Assembly (NCBI RefSeq): GCF_002968635.1
Contig: NZ_PVBN01000006.1
Location: 326,988 to 390,987 of the forward strand
Length of the DNA stretch: 64,000 bases
Direction of reading: 5' to 3'
Source: Neorhizobium alkalisoli
GTDB taxonomy: Bacteria > Pseudomonadota > Alphaproteobacteria > Rhizobiales > Rhizobiaceae
Shown: one piece after another, positions 34,204-42,967 of the stretch
How positions within the stretch are numbered: position 1 is the stretch's first letter
How the letters are laid out: every line of letters starts with the position of its first letter
Notes under the pieces: model-generated
Database searches by the model: none
Seen by the model: only the letters and a program-made list of their open reading frames with translations
Told to the model about the DNA's origin: nothing
Position numbers and translations under genes: made by a program

Positions 34204-36056
34204 TTATCTAATGTCGTCCGGAATAAAGCCGCCCGTCTGGTGTTTCCACAGCCGGGCAAACAACCCGTCCTGCTCGACCAGTTCATCCGGCCTACCCTCC
34301 TCCACGATGCGTCCGTGATCGAGCACGACGATCCTATCCATCCTGGCAATGGTCGACAGGCGGTGGGCTATGGCGATCACCGTCTTTCCCTCCATCACCA
34401 GGTTGAGCTTTTCCTGGATGGCGGATTCGGATTCGCTGTCCAGCGCCGAGGTCGCCTCGTCGAGCACCAGGATCGGCGCATCCTTCAGGAGCACGCGGGC
34501 GATGGCCACCCGCTGGCGCTGACCACCGGATAGTTTGATGCCGCGATCGCCGACGAAGGCGTCATAGCCCTTGCGGCCCTCGCTGTCGGTAAGACCAGCG
34601 ATGAAGCCATCGGCGCTTGCCAGTTTCGCCACGGCCTCGATCTCCTCCTGTGTAGCCTCCGGCCGACCGTAGCGGATGTTGTCGCCAACCGAGCGGTGCA
34701 GCAGCGCGACATCCTGAGCGATGACGCCGATGGCGAGGCGAAGGCTGGATTGGATCACCGTGCGGATATCCTGCCCGTCGATGAGGATCGCGCCGTCGTT
34801 GATGTCGTAAAAGCGCAGGAGCAGGTTTGCGAGGGTCGTCTTGCCAGCGCCCGATAGGCGACCAGGCCCACCTTCTCGCCGGGCCGCACGGTCAGCGACA
34901 GGGCGTCGATAACTGGCTTGCCCGACTTGTAGGCGAAACGGACATTCTCGAACCTGATCTCGCCCCGCTGCACGACAAGTTCGGCCGCATCCGGCTGGTC
35001 GGTGATTGTCGGCGGCGTCGTCATGACGGGCATGGCATCCTTGATCGTGCCGATTGCCTGGAAGATCTGCTGCCCCATCTGCAGGAATGTAAATGTGTGA
35101 CCGGAGAGACGGCTCAGAACATAGACGGCGGCTGTGAACTGGCCGATCGTGACGAAGCCATCGACGAGACCGGTAAAGCCGATCGACAGAATTGCCAGCC
35201 AGTGCATCATGTTGAGCACGACGACTATGACCTCGGCGGTACGGTAGATGCGCTGTTCGCTCTGCTGCGCCTCGATCGCCTTGCCGATTATTCCTTTGAT
35301 AGCGCCGGCCTCGCTGTCTTCCGCTGCGAATTGTTTGACCATCTGCATGTTGGCGTAGAGATCGGTGATGGCACCGGAAATCAGACTGCGACGCTTGGCG
35401 GAGCGGCGTGAGCGCTCGGTGAAGACGGGCGCCAGCCTCACGGCGAGCAGTACGTTGAGCGTGATCCAAATGATGGACGGCAGGGCAAGCTGCCAGGAGA
35501 GCGCGCTTAGAAGGACGACGGAGCCGACCATCTGCATGATAAAGCGGGGGATGGACTGGAAGGCCGAAATTACCTGCTGCTGCACGGCTGACGCCACCTG
35601 CTGCAGGCGCGAGGCGACCTGGCCGGCATAGAGATCGTGGAAGAAGGCGAGGTCCTGCCGCTCCACCGCCCTGTGGCCCTGCCATTGAATGGCGGCCGGC
35701 ATGCCGATACCGAGCGTGTGCGAGTTCAGCGTATTGACGAGGAACGAGGCAATCGGGATGCTGGGGAAAAGCAACAGGCCGAGGAAGATCAGCAGCATCC
35801 GGTCGTTGTGCAGGAACGCGACAGCACCCTGCTGGGTGACGCCATCGACGATAACAGACAGGCCCCAGACGATCGTCAGGTTCATGGCCTCAATCGCCAT
35901 GGTGCAGAGGGCGAGCGTGATCAGGATGCCGCGAAACATCAGGACGAAGTGAAGAAGAACGGCCACTGGCCCCTTCGACGGCAGCGGCCGGTAGGGGATG
36001 TCGAGCGGCCGGATCAGGCTTTCGAAGGGGCGGTAGATCGCATCTGAGATCGACAT
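34204..36056 (-). pseudogene. Frameshifted ABC exporter (fused permease-ATPase)
   Basis: Two overlapping frames together encode a single ABC exporter half-transporter of about 617 residues. The N-terminal frame (MSISDAIYRPFESLIRPLDI) carries the six-helix permease and starts the ATPase ([15 protein letters not shown]). At the Walker A loop, around 34852-34856, one base appears missing: the frame reads [12 protein letters not shown] instead of continuing into [12 protein letters not shown], which is found in the next frame. That frame then has [28 protein letters not shown] and the switch His in AIAHRLST. The gene is thus broken at its ATP-binding site unless the shift is a sequencing error. 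Confidence 0.8.
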
Positions 36057-36647
36057 TGCTTGCTCGAACTCTAAGTGGAAAGGAGGGCGAGACTCAACTG
36101 CAGGCACAGGATCACCTTCCGCCCGCAACATCAACTGCAACATCTCAGCAAATTCAGGATTTCCGCGTCGGCAGAATGGCCGCTTAATACTTAGGCATAG
36201 GTGAGGCACCAGTCAGGAGCGCGAACCCGGCGTCGTTCAGCAGGCACCTCGCCAGTCCGGAACAGCCGCGTTACCTTCTTGTGCTCCCCGCTCTCGAATG
36301 CCGCTGCAAGCGCTTTTCCGGTTCCCATCGGGAACAGGAAGCAAGGCTCCACGGCATCCGAAAAACGGATCCTGTGAGCTGTCTGACGGCCTCACCGGCT
36401 GAGAGGAGTTTGATCGAGATGGCCTTCTCCGCAGAGAAACTAAGCGCGGCGGCAGGCCGCGTCGAGTTCACGAAGAAAAGATGTGCGGGTCAGGGTCACC
36501 TTGAGTGACCAATCAGGGGCCGATACCGGACAGGCAGATTCTGGGGAGAATTTTGGGGAACCTGCCGTTATCTTATCTGCACACGAGACCGGCGATACGA
36601 CAGCGTGGATAGTGAAGACCATTGCGGGCGGTCCGGAACTTTCTACG
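36057..36647. other. Non-coding stretch between the broken ABC exporter and the CBASS locus
   Basis: About 590 bases with only weak open frames on both strands and no recognised RNA or repeat. It may contain eroded genes. Confidence 0.4.
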
Positions 36648-37532
36648 TTAACGTCCATAGGCAAAACGCGGAGTGTAGCTTTGCACCAGGCTCGCTTCTT
36701 CGTCCTCTTCCTCATAAGCGTTTTCCGCGAGCGCGTCGCTTGAGAACACGGTCAGCGTGTGACCGAAGGAACCTAGCCCGACAATTTCCTCGTCGAGCTT
36801 GATATGCGCAGGCCCGTCGAACCAGTCAGCGAGAGACGTTTCCTGCGTGAGGTGTCGGCCGTATGCGACGTTTTCGGGATCGCGGTTGAATTCTCTCGTC
36901 GCGCTATCCGGCAGTGGCGTGCCCTTACGGAGGAAAGTGAGCTTGCCCAGACTTTTGAACCCCTCAGACATGAAGCAGTAGCTGATATTGGGGCCCTCGC
37001 TCACAAGGATTGCCATTGGATACGGACTGCACTCTGCAGCGCGGATTGCAGCGGCAGTCAGAGAACACTTTGACTTGTCGGCAAGCGCTTCTATTCCAGA
37101 AAGACCAATCACGCCGCTCCCAAGTTCCTTCCTCGCTAGGAGCGTGGGCATGAGAAGACCCGAGGCGAAGTGGTCGGCTTCAAGTTCGATTGAGCTATCG
37201 CCCTGGCTAAACCCTGCGCGAGAGATATGCATCTTGCTGGATTTGAGAATTTCCTCGGGATGGCCATCCAGAAAGTAGTGGCCTAGCTCATGTGCAACAG
37301 TGAAGCGCTGATAGCCGTCATTGTCGATATCGGTCGCATAGAAGATCGAAGGGTAATCCTCATCGAAGATAATTCCGCCGCTGACGCCTTTGGCAATTGC
37401 CGGCTTTGGTACAATCATGATGTCTTCGGTTTCGGCAATCTTAAAGGGATCGACGGGAAGTGTTTCGAATCCCTTCTCGGTTGCGATGCGCTCGCCATGC
37501 TGGCGTGCCATGGTAAGACGGAATTTAGCCAT
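36648..37532 (-). CDS. capP: ImmA/IrrE-type metallopeptidase, CapP-like CBASS regulator
   Basis: This 294-residue protein has a zinc peptidase signature HELGHYFLDG at residues 81-90 (HEXXH) with the third ligand in SSIELEADHFASGLLMP, as in ImmA/IrrE proteases, plus a C-terminal domain of about 130 residues. It follows the repressor gene with an eight-base overlap. CapP-type peptidases next to CBASS operons cleave the CapH repressor after DNA damage and switch on the defence genes; the same arrangement is seen here, divergent from Cap5. The gene name is by context and architecture, not by database match. Confidence 0.8.
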   Translation of the reverse strand: MAKFRLTMARQHGERIATEKGFETLPVDPFKIAETEDIMIVPKPAIAKGVSGGIIFDEDYPSIFYATDIDNDGYQRFTVAHELGHYFLDGHPEEILKSSKMHISRAGFSQGDSSIELEADHFASGLLMPTLLARKELGSGVIGLSGIEALADKSKCSLTAAAIRAAECSPYPMAILVSEGPNISYCFMSEGFKSLGKLTFLRKGTPLPDSATREFNRDPENVAYGRHLTQETSLADWFDGPAHIKLDEEIVGLGSFGHTLTVFSSDALAENAYEEEDEEASLVQSYTPRFAYGR

Positions 37533-37863
37533 CACTCTTTTTTTTCTGGTTGATCAGGTCGATCATCATCTGAATATGTTCACGGTCAGCGGAGGTCAGA
37601 TTTTCTTCGCCGCGAAATGCAGTTGTTGCCCCCTGCATGTCCGGGGTGCGTCCAAGCAGATAGTCGGCCGAGACCTCCAACGCTTTAGCAAGCGCCCTGA
37701 CATTGGCGAAAGATGGCTTGCGGCGATTGCGCTCGAAGTGACCGATGGCAGCAGGTTGCAGTCCCGACGCCTTGGCCAACTCCGTTTGATTTAGTCCTCT
37801 TGCTTCGCGGGCGGCCAAAAGCCGATCCCCGAATTCCTGTTCTTTCTTCGGGCTATTTGACAC
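37525..37863 (-). CDS. capH: XRE-family repressor, CapH-like CBASS regulator
   Basis: This 112-residue DNA-binding protein has an XRE helix-turn-helix at residues 11-65 (FGDRLLAAREARGLNQTELA, AAIGHFERNRRKPSF) and a short C-terminal tail with TSADREHIQMMIDLIN that could be the dimerisation and cleavage region. The GTG at 37863 with AGGA upstream is preferred to ATG-like starts at 37914, because the longer form would place the operator repeat inside the gene. It is likely to bind the two CCTACG inverted repeats and repress the divergent Cap5 operon and itself, and to be inactivated by the CapP peptidase. Confidence 0.82.
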   Translation of the reverse strand: MSNSPKKEQEFGDRLLAAREARGLNQTELAKASGLQPAAIGHFERNRRKPSFANVRALAKALEVSADYLLGRTPDMQGATTAFRGEENLTSADREHIQMMIDLINQKKKSDG

Positions 37864-37884
37864 GACGTTCCTGGCTATGTTATT

Positions 37885-37900
37885 CCTACGAATACGTAGG
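37885..37900. promoter_or_regulatory. CBASS operator O1
   Basis: CCTACG-AATA-CGTAGG, 22 bases before the capH start. Its arms are identical to those of O2, and its extended right arm CGTAGGGCAT is the inverse of ATGCCCTACG in O2. Confidence 0.65.
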
Positions 37901-37944
37901 GCATCGGTGGCCACCTTAAGGGTGGTTTTTTGATACCCAGATGC

Positions 37945-37960
37945 CCTACGGGTTCGTAGG
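37945..37960. promoter_or_regulatory. CBASS operator O2
   Basis: CCTACG-GGTT-CGTAGG, 54 bases before the cap5 start and exactly 60 bases from O1 (start to start). The matching arms indicate binding by one dimeric repressor, probably CapH. Confidence 0.65.
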
Positions 37961-38013
37961 TAATGGTACTACTGACTTGCGATATTTGTCAATAACCGGG
38001 AAGGGGTGATGCA

Positions 38014-39237
38014 TTGGCGAAATCGGACGCGACCAGCAGGAAGGAGCCGGGTTCAGGGCGCAAGCGCGCTATTTCTGTGCACGATGACTCGCCGGTCAAG
38101 CTGGCGCGGAACGCGTCCAACAATGACCAGAAAGCGTTGGTCGCGATGGCGGCCGGACGCTGTGAGTTTCCGGGATGCAACAAGTTCCTGTTCGAACACC
38201 CATTGACGAAGGATCGCGGAAACTACGGCGAGAACGCCCATATCGTCGCCTTTAAGGAAGGCGCTACCCGGGGGAAGGACGGTGCGCGACCAGCGGACAT
38301 CAACAGCATCGAAAACCTGATGCTGCTTTGCCAGCCGTGCCACAAGATGATCGATGACAATCCCGAGCGCTATCCACGCGACTTTCTCGTTGCAGGCAAG
38401 GAAGCGCACGAGCGCCGCATTCGTGCATTGACCGAACTGGGCCCGGAACTGCGTACCAACGTCCTGGTATTGAAGAGCCGCATTGGGGAGCGCGTCGTCG
38501 AGGTTGGGCTTCAGGAAGTTGTTGACGCGCTTCGCCCGCGCTATCCGGCGTCCAGTGCCTTCAAGGTTATCGATCTCACCCAGCTCGGCGATGAAACGGG
38601 CAATGGATATTATCCGATGGCTGAACGCCTGATTTTGCAGCACGTAGGCGCCATGTATGCCGCGCAGGATGTGTTTGGCGATGTGAAGCACCTGTCGGTC
38701 GTAGGCCTGGCACCCATGCCCCTGCTGGTGGTTTTGGGTGCCGCGCTCAGCAACACCGTACAGACAGATTTCTTCCAGTGTCATCGTGACCGCGATGATC
38801 GTTGGACCTGGCATGCCGATGGGCCGCCGGTCTCCTACGTCACCCGTACGGTCAGACGCGGCACTGACGCGGGTAAGGTGGCAGTGACGCTGTCCTTGAG
38901 TGGTGCGATTGATGCGGCGCAACTGCCCGGAGCGATCGACGCTGGCGTCACGGTTTACGATTTGACCCTTGATGGCGCGGCGCCCAATCCGGGCTTTCTT
39001 CGAACTCGTGCCGATCTGGACGGCTTCCGTGCGGCCTACCGCACCCTTCTTGCGCAGGTGACGAGCGACAACCCGGGCGTATCAGAAGTACACGTGTTTC
39101 CGGCCGTTCCGGCGCCTGCCGCTATCGCGCTTGGCTTTGACCTGTTGCCCAAGGTTCACCCGGCCTTGATCGTGCATGACTTTGACAAACGGGTTGGAGG
39201 TTTCATGGAAAGGATCAGGGTGAACCGCAATGAGTGA
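38014..39237 (+). CDS. cap5: Cap5: HNH nuclease with SAVED sensor domain (CBASS effector)
   Basis: This 407-residue effector has an N-terminal HNH nuclease (Cys50, Cys55, His76 in ENAHIVAF, Asn101 in SIENLMLL, Cys106, Cys109-His110) and a C-terminal SAVED domain (about 165-400) with HVFPAVPAPAAIALGFDLLP and PALIVHDFDKR. Cap5 is a known CBASS effector: the SAVED domain binds a cyclic oligonucleotide made by the neighbouring CD-NTase, and the HNH domain then degrades DNA, causing abortive defence. The start is TTG 38014 with AAGGGG eight bases upstream. It is the first gene of the operon and overlaps the CD-NTase gene by eight bases. Confidence 0.93.
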   Translation: MAKSDATSRKEPGSGRKRAISVHDDSPVKLARNASNNDQKALVAMAAGRCEFPGCNKFLFEHPLTKDRGNYGENAHIVAFKEGATRGKDGARPADINSIENLMLLCQPCHKMIDDNPERYPRDFLVAGKEAHERRIRALTELGPELRTNVLVLKSRIGERVVEVGLQEVVDALRPRYPASSAFKVIDLTQLGDETGNGYYPMAERLILQHVGAMYAAQDVFGDVKHLSVVGLAPMPLLVVLGAALSNTVQTDFFQCHRDRDDRWTWHADGPPVSYVTRTVRRGTDAGKVAVTLSLSGAIDAAQLPGAIDAGVTVYDLTLDGAAPNPGFLRTRADLDGFRAAYRTLLAQVTSDNPGVSEVHVFPAVPAPAAIALGFDLLPKVHPALIVHDFDKRVGGFMERIRVNRNE

Positions 39238-40132
39238 CAATGAGTATCTGTTGGAGCTGCTAAAGTCACAGCAACTGGAAAAAGGTTGCGAAGAACTGGT
39301 CGCTCTGGACGCCGAACGCGACAATGTCGAGGCGCTCCTGACCGAGTCCTTCCCCAACAGCAACCCGAATTTCACGCATGGCGGATCACGCGCTAAAGGC
39401 ACGATGATCCGTGAAGACTACGATCTCGACGAGGTCTGTTACTTCGACAATGATGATACCGGACCCGGTGAGACGCTGGAGGAGATCTACGACAATGTCG
39501 CCGACCTCCTTGAGGCCGACTATCAGGTCGAGCGGAAACGGTCAGCGCTTCGCCTGAAGACCAAAAAGGGCAAGGATCTCAAGATTGACATCGTGCCCGG
39601 CCGCTACGTCAGCGATGATGGCACCGATGTGTTCCTTCACCAGAACGAAGGTGACAAGGAGCGTTTAAAAACGAACCTGGAGGTGCACATCGCACATGTT
39701 CGCGAGAGCGGGTGCACGGATGTCATTCAGCTCGGCAAGTTGTGGCGGACCCGCAATGGTATTCTGATCCGCACGTTCCCGCTGGAGCTTCTGATCATTG
39801 AGGTACTGTCTGAGAACAATTCCGGCACCCTGCAGGATCGGTTCGAGCGCGTGCTGGCTGCTTTCCGGGACGAGATCGAAGATCTGATGATTGAAGACCC
39901 CGCGAATCCCACCGGCAACGATCTGTCTTTCACGCTCACGGACGAGCTGCGCGATACGCTGCGGGACGTGGCGGAAGACACGCTGATCGCAGCTGCGGAT
40001 CATGGGTGGGAACATGTGTTCGGCGCTCTGCCGACGCGGAAGGCAGCAGCTGTTCCGCGTGTCGCGGCGCTGACAGCTGCCGCGACCGCTCTTGGTGGTG
40101 CGGCGCCGCCGTGGGCGGACGAGGGTGAATGA
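39230..40132 (+). CDS. CD-NTase (cGAS/DncV-like cyclic oligonucleotide synthase)
   Basis: This 300-residue nucleotidyltransferase has the GS motif GGSRAKGT at residues 51-58, the metal-binding pair DLD (Asp65, Asp67) in REDYDLDEVCYF and a third Asp in LKIDIVPGR (Asp120). It makes the cyclic di- or trinucleotide second messenger that activates Cap5. The C-terminus ends GGAAPPWADEGE, a flexible tail; in related systems the E2-like partner links the CD-NTase tail to targets. The nucleotide product cannot be read from sequence. Overlaps with both neighbours (8 and 4 bases) show a single translated unit. Confidence 0.92.
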   Translation: MSDNEYLLELLKSQQLEKGCEELVALDAERDNVEALLTESFPNSNPNFTHGGSRAKGTMIREDYDLDEVCYFDNDDTGPGETLEEIYDNVADLLEADYQVERKRSALRLKTKKGKDLKIDIVPGRYVSDDGTDVFLHQNEGDKERLKTNLEVHIAHVRESGCTDVIQLGKLWRTRNGILIRTFPLELLIIEVLSENNSGTLQDRFERVLAAFRDEIEDLMIEDPANPTGNDLSFTLTDELRDTLRDVAEDTLIAAADHGWEHVFGALPTRKAAAVPRVAALTAAATALGGAAPPWADEGE

Positions 40133-40800
40133 CCTGGCACGAGATCGATCCGTCAAAGCTTGACTGCCTTCGCCAGACACTGCGCGACAGGTACCCCACC
40201 CTGCATGCCCGAGTGCAGAGTGGTTTTGTTCATGTCGCTGGAACCTTCGCCGTACTGGCCGAAGACGCGCACCGGGACCGCTACACGATCGATGTCCGGC
40301 TGCCCGTTGACTATCCTCAGTCCATACCGGATGTCTGGGAGACGGCTGGCCGGATCGAAAGGATCATTGATCGTCACGTTTTTCCGCGGACCGGAGCCCT
40401 GTGCGTCGGCGTCCCGGTCGAGATTTGGTTGAACCTGAAAGGTGATTTCTCCATCGAGAACTATCTGGAGAAAGCTGTGCGGCCGTATCTCATTGGGAAC
40501 AGTCTCTTTGAGGAAGGCGAACCATGGCCATTCAGCGAAAGCACCCATGGGAGTTTTGGGGTCCTTGAGTTTTACGAGCGTTATCTCTGCACCAAGGATG
40601 CCCGTGTAATTGGCCAAATTCTGCTGAACTTGCTTAAAGGCAAGGTGCGAGGGCATTGGCCATGTCCCTGCGGGAGCGGAAGCGTTCTACGAAAGTGTCA
40701 CGGCGAACAGGTGCGGGCTTTGGCCGACGTTCCAGTGAGCATATTGCTTGGTTCGGTTAATCACATGCTGAACGTATTAGAGGCTGGATCACTTAAGTAA
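40129..40800 (+). CDS. E2-like ubiquitin-conjugating-fold protein with SEC-C motif (type II-short CBASS)
   Basis: This 223-residue protein has a bacterial E2-like domain (residues 1-125) with the probable catalytic Cys92 in TGALCVGVPVEIW, followed by a SEC-C zinc knuckle at 179-191 (CPCGSGSVLRKCH) and a short helical tail. No E1 or JAB protease gene is next to it, which fits the type II-short CBASS layout, where the E2-like enzyme alone attaches the CD-NTase C-terminus to targets and raises its activity. The zinc knuckle is a possible RNA- or protein-binding add-on. The call is by architecture and context. Confidence 0.85.
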   Translation: MTWHEIDPSKLDCLRQTLRDRYPTLHARVQSGFVHVAGTFAVLAEDAHRDRYTIDVRLPVDYPQSIPDVWETAGRIERIIDRHVFPRTGALCVGVPVEIWLNLKGDFSIENYLEKAVRPYLIGNSLFEEGEPWPFSESTHGSFGVLEFYERYLCTKDARVIGQILLNLLKGKVRGHWPCPCGSGSVLRKCHGEQVRALADVPVSILLGSVNHMLNVLEAGSLK

Positions 40801-41417
40801 GGCGGCTTGCTGAAAGCACGGCAGGTGGCATGCGGCACAGCGCGACAACGGAGCCGGAGGATTGTGAGGGTTTAGAGCCCCGACAGCTTTCGGCAGTTCG
40901 AAGGGTATAGTCGAACGGCCGAAATGGGGGCGCAAAGCTGCCGGGTGCAGCCTGGTACCGTCACCGCAAATTTGAGGTCGCCAATCAAGGGCCTTCTTTC
41001 TACGCCTTTAAAATAATGCGATAATCCAGGCCTACCAGGCGGGCCATTTTGGACCCTCTTCGCCTGCAAATTAGCGACCACTTCTCCTAAGAAAAAAGTG
41101 ACGTCTTGTCAGAGACTTGGGATCCGTTAGTCCAAGATTTTCACTCCCGACTATCGCATCCGGTGAAGCCAAAACGTCACCGCAATCTTGGCTGGGGACC
41201 TGGCGTGCGTTGGCCGCGGGGGGCGAAATCAGACAGTCCGGCTTCGATGGCGCGAAAGAGGAGTTCTCGGCAGGGCGCGACATCTCTGAGGCGGATGCGC
41301 CATACCGCCGACAAGTTGGAGTTATTGTCAAATTTTGGTTGCGATCGGGTCCTCGTGCATCGCATGTAGCCGGTAGATGCAAGGTTGCAACTCTAGCAAG
41401 CGCTGGTGAGGGGAAAC
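40801..41417. other. Non-coding stretch after CBASS, holding one copy of a dispersed repeat
   Basis: These 617 bases hold no clear gene. A 34-base segment (40909-40942) recurs at 46783-46816 with 30 of 34 bases the same. Confidence 0.5.
40909..40942 (+). repeat. Dispersed 34-bp repeat, copy 1
   Basis: It begins AGTCGAAC and ends GGCGCAAAGCTGCC. Four bases differ from copy 2 at 46783. The two copies lie outside genes, one on each side of the molybdenum hydroxylase cluster, in the same orientation. Confidence 0.6.
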
Positions 41418-42329
41418 ATGGGCCGTCAGAACCCATTTGATGGATTGGCCGAATTCCTGGCGATCGCGAAACGGCAAAGCATTCGAAAGGCCGCTCTGGA
41501 CCTTGAAGTGACCCCAGGAGCAATCAGTCAGGCGCTGCAGAAGCTTGAACGGCGTCTGGGCACACCACTTTTTCACCGAACCACGCGACGGATCTCACTG
41601 ACGGAGGCTGGTGAAGCGCTCCTGGCAGAGATCGCGCCTGCAGCGCGGGTAATCGAGGCCAGCTTGAATCACGCCTCCGGCGCATCCAACGAGCCCTCTG
41701 GAACTCTAAAGCTTCTTGTGGAACGCCTTGCCGTGCCGTTCGTGATCGAGCCAGTCTTGCCCGGTTTCTGTGCCGCGTGGCCAAACGTCAAGGTCGATAT
41801 CACGGTCAGCAACAGGCATCATGATTTTGTGGCAGGTGGCTATGACGCCGGAATTCTCATCGGGCCCTATATCGCCCAGGACATGATTGCCGTGCGACTG
41901 TCACCGCACTTCCAATGGGCGGTCTTTGGCTCCCCCGACTATTTCCGCAAGCACGGTCGCCCTATGGTCCCTGGAGACTTGACCAAGCATAACTGCATCC
42001 GATTTCGCCGGCCCGAAAAGGGCGACATCTATCGTTGGGAATTCCTGGAGGACGGGCAGAATGTAAGCATTGACCCCAGTGGTCCGGTCACCGTTAACGA
42101 TGGGGAGCTGATGCAAAGGCTTGCAGCACGGGGCCAGGGATTGATCTATTCCTCAACCTACCACGCGTCGCAAAGGGTCGCTTCCGGTCAGCTCGAACCC
42201 GTCTTGCTCGACTATTCGCCCGGGACAGACGGACTGTTTCTCTATTTCACCAAGGCAGCCCAGTCGCAACCTAAGCTGCGTGCGTTTATAGACGCCTGTT
42301 CGGAGCTGAGACGGTCGTTGATGGATTGA
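41418..42329 (+). CDS. LysR-family regulator of the molybdenum hydroxylase cluster
   Basis: This 303-residue LysR-type regulator has a helix-turn-helix at residues 8-65 (FLAIAKRQSIRKAALDLEVT, PGAISQALQKLERRLGTPLF) and an effector domain ending near residue 290. ATG 41418 has GAGGGG upstream; a GTG at 41406 is less likely. It lies 170 bases upstream of the molybdenum hydroxylase genes on the same strand and probably activates them in response to their substrate, but that is inferred only from position. Confidence 0.88.
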   Translation: MGRQNPFDGLAEFLAIAKRQSIRKAALDLEVTPGAISQALQKLERRLGTPLFHRTTRRISLTEAGEALLAEIAPAARVIEASLNHASGASNEPSGTLKLLVERLAVPFVIEPVLPGFCAAWPNVKVDITVSNRHHDFVAGGYDAGILIGPYIAQDMIAVRLSPHFQWAVFGSPDYFRKHGRPMVPGDLTKHNCIRFRRPEKGDIYRWEFLEDGQNVSIDPSGPVTVNDGELMQRLAARGQGLIYSSTYHASQRVASGQLEPVLLDYSPGTDGLFLYFTKAAQSQPKLRAFIDACSELRRSLMD

Positions 42330-42500
42330 CCAGGGGCGCTGTGCCAGCGAGGCGCTCAGGCCCGTGCAGATTACCTGCGCAATACCATCCCTTCGGATTG
42401 TTTACCTACGCTATACAACTAGTGCAGCGCACGCCAGTTTATCCGCATCAATAAACAAGCGATGTTCCGCTGAACCTCAGGTCTTCAACGGAGCAGGCGC

Positions 42501-42953
42501 ATGGCATTCACCCTCCAGATCAATGGACAGCCCCATTCAGTCGATGTCGATGGCGACACGCCGCTGCTGTGGGTCATTCGCGACGTGCTCGACATGACCG
42601 GCACGAAGTTTGGCTGTGGGCAAGCGCTTTGCGGCGCTTGCACCGTCCATGTCGATGGAGTCGCAACCCGGTCTTGCGTCACCCCGATCGATAGCCTCGC
42701 CGAGAGCCAGATCACGACGATTGAGGCCCTTGAGACGCTTGCGCACGGAAAAGCGCTTCAGGACGCCTGGATAGAGCTGGACGTGCCGCAATGCGGCTAT
42801 TGCCAGTCGGGTCAGCTCATGTCCGCAGCCGCACTGCTGTCTGACAATGAAAAACCGACTGACGAAGACATCGACAGCGCGATGTCCGGGAACGTCTGTC
42901 GATGCGGAACCTACCAGCGCATCCGCGCAGCCATCAAACTCGCAAGCGCATGA
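42501..42953 (+). CDS. Molybdenum hydroxylase, 2Fe-2S subunit (isoquinoline oxidoreductase alpha type)
   Basis: This 150-residue iron-sulfur subunit carries two [2Fe-2S] clusters: a plant-ferredoxin-type set in [18 protein letters not shown] and a helical second set with CGYCQSG and CRCGTYQRI. It passes electrons from the molybdopterin subunit to a carrier. It is co-encoded with the large subunit, a cytochrome c and XdhC. The isoquinoline 1-oxidoreductase name reflects family likeness; the true substrate may be an aldehyde or an N-heterocycle. Confidence 0.92.
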   Translation: MAFTLQINGQPHSVDVDGDTPLLWVIRDVLDMTGTKFGCGQALCGACTVHVDGVATRSCVTPIDSLAESQITTIEALETLAHGKALQDAWIELDVPQCGYCQSGQLMSAAALLSDNEKPTDEDIDSAMSGNVCRCGTYQRIRAAIKLASA

Positions 42954-42967
42954 CGGGAGGACGGATC

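Noticed and set aside
42411..42425. A CCTACG half-site like that of the CBASS operators
   Set aside because: Only one half is present and the second arm does not match; it is probably chance.
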